Positions 60,520-64,000 of a stretch of 64,000 nt of DNA are shown here, one piece after another (positions within the stretch are counted from its first letter, which is position 1; each line of letters opens with the position of its first letter). The translations under genes and the position numbers were made by a program. The notes under the pieces were generated by a model. That model was not told the origin of the DNA and made no database searches. It saw nothing but the letters and a program-made list of their open reading frames with translations. The DNA lies in the NCBI RefSeq assembly GCF_039614725.1, contig NZ_CP154859.1, positions 1,612,001-1,676,000 of the forward strand, written 5' to 3'. The DNA is from Thauera sp. JM12B12 (GTDB lineage Bacteria; Pseudomonadota; Gammaproteobacteria; Burkholderiales; Rhodocyclaceae).

Positions 60520-61218
60520 TTACTTGGAGCCGATGACTTCCACTTCGACGCGACGATCGGGCTGCAGGCAGGCGATCTGCGCGGCGCGGCCACGGACGTT
60601 GTCGCACTTGTTGCCGGTGACCGGCTGGGTCTCGCCCTTGCCTTCGGTGTAGACACGGTTGGCATCGACGCCCTGCGAGACTAGGTAGGTCTTGACAGCG
60701 GCGGCGCGACGCTCGGACAGACGCTGGTTGTAGGCGTTCGAGCCGAAGCGGTCGGTGTGGCCGACGGCCAGGATGACTTCCAGCTTGAGCGACTTGGACT
60801 GAGCGGCCAGTTCGTTCAGCTTGGTCTTGCCTTCCGGCTTCAGGACGGCCTTGTCGAAGTCGAACAGGGCGTCGGCGGAGAGCTTGATCTTGTCGGCGGT
60901 GGGCTTCGGTGCCGGGGCAGCGGCGGCGACCGGCTTGGTGCACTTGTCGGCGGGGACGATGTCGGAGTCGCAAGCGCAACCGACCGGGAACTCGCCTGCG
61001 AGCGCGGTCGAAGCAGCAGCCGGGCTCCAGTAACCCGTGCGCCAGCACAGGCCGGTACCGCTGCGAGCGACGACGTTGCGGGCGTCGATCACGTACGGGA
61101 TTTCACCCTGGCCAGCAACGACGACGTCGTTGACCTGCGCGAAAGCGCTGGGGGCGGACAGGCCGATCGAGGCGATGGCGGCCAGCATGAGCATCTGCTT
61201 CTTGGTTTGTTTGATCAT
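60520..61218 (-). CDS. ompA: OmpA family outer-membrane protein
   Basis: The 232-residue protein has a Sec signal (cleavage near AFAQ), a short mid-region with four or five Cys (GLCWRTGYW, GCACDSD, DKC) in place of a full barrel, an Ala/Pro-rich linker, and a C-terminal OmpA domain (DALFDFDKAVLKPEG, GHTDRFGSN, LSERRAAAVKTYLV) that anchors to peptidoglycan. GAGGAAA lies before ATG. A TATACT sits about 90 bases upstream. The short barrel-less N-terminal part is typical for some betaproteobacterial OmpA. Confidence 0.94.
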   Translation of the reverse strand: MIKQTKKQMLMLAAIASIGLSAPSAFAQVNDVVVAGQGEIPYVIDARNVVARSGTGLCWRTGYWSPAAASTALAGEFPVGCACDSDIVPADKCTKPVAAAAPAPKPTADKIKLSADALFDFDKAVLKPEGKTKLNELAAQSKSLKLEVILAVGHTDRFGSNAYNQRLSERRAAAVKTYLVSQGVDANRVYTEGKGETQPVTGNKCDNVRGRAAQIACLQPDRRVEVEVIGSK

Positions 61219-61318
61219 GGTTTCCTCTTTGAAGGGCGAGTCGCCGGAATTGCCACTGAACGAAATGAAGACACGCAGAATCGCTGTCTTCGCGTCGGGT
61301 TGCACCAGTATATCCAGT

Positions 61319-62638
61319 TCAATTACCGAGCTTAGTTTGCCACACCGACGCGAGCCGCAGCAATTCGCTGTCGTTAATATGCAACAGGGGGATGCCTTTG
61401 TCCACGCGGGTTTCCCCATCGATCCAGACGTGCGAGACGTTCTCCCGAGCGGCAACGTAGACAAGATGCGACACCGGGTCGAAACAGGGCTGGCACGCAG
61501 GCGAGCCCAGGTCGATTGCGCACAGATCGGCTGACTTGCCTTGCTCGATCGAACCGATGCGCTCACCCAGGCCGAGTGCCCGGGCACCGTCAAGCGTCGC
61601 CATGCGCAGGGCCGCATGGGCGGGCAGGGCGGTGGCGTCCAGGCTGCCGACCTTGGCCAGCAGTGCGGCGTGGCGCATCTCCTGCAGGAGGTCGAGGCGA
61701 TTGTTGCTCGCTGCGCCGTCGGTGCCGAGGCCGACGCGGATGCCAGCCGCGAGCAGGCGGGGGATCGGCGCGATGCCGCTGGCGAGTTTCATGTTGGAGG
61801 TCGGGCAGTGCGCGACGCTGCAGTTGTGGCGGGTGAGGAGGTCGAGATCGGAGTCGTCCAGATGCACCGCGTGCACACCGATCACGTTCTCGCCGAGGAC
61901 GCCGAGTTGCGCGAGCCGTGCCAGCGGGCGCAGTCCGCTTGACGCCAGGGCGTCGGCGATCTCTTGCGCGGTCTCGTGGACGTGGATGTGGATGGGCAGG
62001 TCGAGCTCGTCCGCAATCGCGAGCGCACGGCCGAAAGAGGCGTCCGAGACCGTGTAGGGTGCGTGCGGGGCGATCGAGAAATCGATCAGTGGGTGACCCT
62101 GCCAGCGATCGCGTGCAGCGAGCCCCTTGCGCAGGTAGTCGTCGGCGTCGCTGGCGAAGGGTGTGGGGAACTCGAGCATGACGGCGCCCACGACCGCACG
62201 CATGCCCATTTCCGCGAAGGCTTCGGCAGCTGCATCGGGATGGAAGTACATGTCGTTGCAGGTGGTGATGCCCCCGCGCAGCATCTCGGCCGCAGCGAGC
62301 CGGGTGCCGTCGCGCACGAATGCCGCATTCACATGACGCGCCTCGGCAGGCCAGATCGCTTCCTGCAGCCAGCGCATCAGCGGCAGGTCGTCGGCGATGC
62401 CGCGCATCAGACTCATCGCGGCGTGCGCATGAAGGTTCACCATGCCCGGCATCAGCAGGTGGCTGGGAAGTTCCACGCTTCTGGTGGCCGCGAAGCGCTG
62501 CTCCGCCTCGGCTTGCGGGAGGACGGCGACGATCCGGCCGGCGCGTACGGCGACCGCATGGTGCTCGAGGACCACGCCTGCGGGCTCGACGGGCACAACC
62601 CAGCGTGCGCGGATGAGGAGGTCGACGGCTTCGCTCAA
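61319..62638 (-). CDS. mtaD: Amidohydrolase, 5'-methylthioadenosine/S-adenosylhomocysteine deaminase-like
   Basis: The 439-residue TRZ/ATZ-type amidohydrolase has the metal His pair in NLHAHAAMSL (corresponding to HxH), HIHVHET, and GLGTDGAASNN (Asp ligand). Such deaminases act on MTA or SAH, or on related purines; the exact substrate is not certain. It is upstream of ompA and ubiG on the same strand, an order seen in other betaproteobacteria; ubiG depends on SAM recycling. Confidence 0.9.
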   Translation of the reverse strand: MSEAVDLLIRARWVVPVEPAGVVLEHHAVAVRAGRIVAVLPQAEAEQRFAATRSVELPSHLLMPGMVNLHAHAAMSLMRGIADDLPLMRWLQEAIWPAEARHVNAAFVRDGTRLAAAEMLRGGITTCNDMYFHPDAAAEAFAEMGMRAVVGAVMLEFPTPFASDADDYLRKGLAARDRWQGHPLIDFSIAPHAPYTVSDASFGRALAIADELDLPIHIHVHETAQEIADALASSGLRPLARLAQLGVLGENVIGVHAVHLDDSDLDLLTRHNCSVAHCPTSNMKLASGIAPIPRLLAAGIRVGLGTDGAASNNRLDLLQEMRHAALLAKVGSLDATALPAHAALRMATLDGARALGLGERIGSIEQGKSADLCAIDLGSPACQPCFDPVSHLVYVAARENVSHVWIDGETRVDKGIPLLHINDSELLRLASVWQTKLGN

Positions 62639-62867
62639 GATGGGCTCCGGTCAGAGTCTGGTGGGGGCAGGCGGGTCGAGCACCGTGTCGTGATCGCTCG
62701 GCGTGGATTTAAGCATGCACGAGGGCGGCGGACAATTTTCCACTCGGCTTCGCGCTGCGCTGCTGCCGGCGGTGCCCTTGCGCGCTGCTGCTCGCTCCGG
62801 GGTGCCGGTTCGTGCAACAATCCGGGCACTCGTCAAGCATCGCGGTGGAGCGCCTCCGCCCTAACGC

Positions 62868-64000
62868 ATGAACCGGATTCCCGACCGCATCGGCAAATAC
62901 AGGATCATCAGGGAGATTGGCCGTGGCGCCACTGCCGTGGTCTATCTTGCCGAGAGCCCTGACCACCCCGAGCCCGTCGCGGTCAAGCATGTCCGCTTCG
63001 ACGACAAGGTCAAGGACGAGGCGAAGTGGAACCGCCGGGTGATCAAGCTGCTCAAGGCCGAGCGCGTCGTCGCCGGCAGGCTCAGCCACCCCAACATCAT
63101 CCGCATCTTCGATGCCAGCATCGAGCCGGAACAGGCCTACGTGGTGATGGAGTACTTCCCCGGCGGTTCGCTCGAGCGCTACTGCAGTTTCGAGCAGTTG
63201 CTGCCTATCCATCGCACCATCGGAATCGTCTTCAAGTGCTGCATGGCGCTAGACCATGCCTACCGCCAGGGTATCGTCCATCGCGACATCAAACCGGCGA
63301 ACATCCTGGTGGACGACCAGGACAACGTGAAGATCACCGACTTCGGTCTCGCGCTCAACATCAACAAGAAGATGGATACCGACTCCACCTTCATCATGGG
63401 CGTGGGTTCGCCGGCCTACATGAGCCCAGAGCAGATCAAGGGCTATCCGCTCAACCAGAAGACCGACCTCTACTCGCTCGGGGTGCTGCTCTTCCACATG
63501 CTGACCGGGCGCCTGCCGTTTCGGGCAAGCAATCCGGCCCAGCTGGTGTACAAGATCATCAACGCCGACCCGCCCTCGGTCTCCCAGCTCAATCCCGACG
63601 TGCCCGAGCAGATGGATGCGGTGATCCGCAAGGCACTCGAGAAGGACCTCTACTCGCGCTACCGCAACGGCGCCGAGTTTGCCAAGGATTTGGCCGCGGT
63701 GCGCTACCAGATCCTCGACGAGAACTACGTGCCTCCGGACGCGGCGCGCTTTGCCAAGCTGCGCCGCATGGCGTTCTTCACCGAGTTCGAGGACGTCGAC
63801 CTGTGGGAAGTCATGCGCATCTGTGCATGGCGAAAGGTCGATCCTGAGGTGGCCCTGATGCGCGAGGGGGATGGCGACCAGAAGTTCGGGATCGTCCTCG
63901 AGGGGCGCGTGGAGCTCTCCATCGAGGGGCGGCGCGTCCTCGAGCTGGGGCCGGGCGAAGTGTTCGGCGTGCAGGCCTGGCTTGATCATGTCGAGCACCG
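62868..64000 (+). CDS. Ser/Thr protein kinase with cyclic-nucleotide-binding-like domain, 3-prime end off window
   Basis: The open frame runs from ATG 62868 to the window edge (377 codons). The kinase domain has GRGATAVVYLA (Gly loop), VAVKHV (Lys), HRDIKPAN (H138, D140), DFG (D158), and GVGSPAYMSPEQ (activation loop/APE region). After it, from about residue 300, FTEFEDVDLWEVMRI and the KFGIVLEGRVELSIEG and LGPGEVFG blocks read as a cNMP-binding beta roll. No membrane segment in the visible part. A kinase-CNB fusion could be switched by cyclic nucleotide or act in a c-di-GMP-like network; the ligand residues are not fully in view. Confidence 0.9.
   Translation, partial: MNRIPDRIGKYRIIREIGRGATAVVYLAESPDHPEPVAVKHVRFDDKVKDEAKWNRRVIKLLKAERVVAGRLSHPNIIRIFDASIEPEQAYVVMEYFPGGSLERYCSFEQLLPIHRTIGIVFKCCMALDHAYRQGIVHRDIKPANILVDDQDNVKITDFGLALNINKKMDTDSTFIMGVGSPAYMSPEQIKGYPLNQKTDLYSLGVLLFHMLTGRLPFRASNPAQLVYKIINADPPSVSQLNPDVPEQMDAVIRKALEKDLYSRYRNGAEFAKDLAAVRYQILDENYVPPDAARFAKLRRMAFFTEFEDVDLWEVMRICAWRKVDPEVALMREGDGDQKFGIVLEGRVELSIEGRRVLELGPGEVFGVQAWLDHVEH

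Overview
The window is a high-GC, densely packed stretch of bacterial chromosome. Gene content and order (pyrG-kdsA-eno-ftsB, rimP-nusA-infB-rbfA-truB-rpsO-pnp, trpS-scpA-scpB-rluB, dksA, ompA-ubiG) suggest a betaproteobacterium, most likely Rhodocyclales of the Thauera/Azoarcus type. That placement is inferred from family resemblance and synteny; no rRNA lies in the window. I saw no tRNA, rRNA, CRISPR array, insertion sequence or prophage, and nearly all of the window reads as core genome.

Layout. 1-5.4 kb: end of an EAL-domain gene and the giant NAD-dependent glutamate dehydrogenase. 5.5-10 kb: pyrG-kdsA-eno-ftsB, with eno flanked on both sides by REP-like inverted repeats. 10-19.7 kb: envelope and small-enzyme genes (NlpC/P60 lipoprotein, SIMPL protein, gamma-carbonic-anhydrase-like protein, rlmJ, MazG-like pyrophosphohydrolase, PiT phosphate transporter), then a leftward fabI / kinase-like / FolE-like group and a rightward HAD / unknown / YaeQ group. 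19.7-27.7 kb: a membrane-bound PhnD-PAS-PAS-GGDEF-EAL protein, the DEAD-box helicase deaD and a cold-shock gene with its own terminator, the GTPase rbgA, and a YitT gene followed by a small four-cysteine protein. 27.8-33.8 kb: rnm-yciO-M50 protease-trpS-scpA-scpB-rluB, several with overlapping ends. 33.8-43 kb: the rimP-nusA-infB-rbfA-truB-rpsO-pnp transcription/translation cluster. Its leader carries a promoter and an intrinsic terminator, and there is a structured leader before pnp. 43-53 kb: dksA, sodC with a coupled unknown exported protein, a NYN/OST-HTH protein with a long disordered tail, a glycerophosphodiesterase, a ChaN-PDZ protein with a coupled M1-like metallopeptidase, and a MltB-type transglycosylase. 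53-58.3 kb: a lactate utilisation locus (GntR/FCD regulator, permease, lutABC) with a visible promoter, operator and in-frame leader peptide. 58.3-64 kb: chrA, ubiG, ompA, an amidohydrolase deaminase, and a Ser/Thr kinase carrying a cyclic-nucleotide-binding-like domain that runs off the edge.

How the genes work together. The lactate locus is a self-contained import and oxidation module: LldP brings lactate in, LutABC oxidises it to pyruvate, and the divergent FCD regulator probably represses from a TGGT-N3-ACCA palindrome just downstream of the promoter. The 34-43 kb block makes the ribosome and RNA-maintenance machinery and shows several RNA-level control signals. No large undescribed multigene system is evident. 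The most interesting items are small: the rimP leader or sRNA unit, an orphan terminator upstream of the cold-shock gene, the REP doublets around eno, the kinase-fold protein beside fabI, the divergent FolE-like enzyme, the four-cysteine miniprotein, the lldP leader peptide, and the ChaN-PDZ/M1-like pair.
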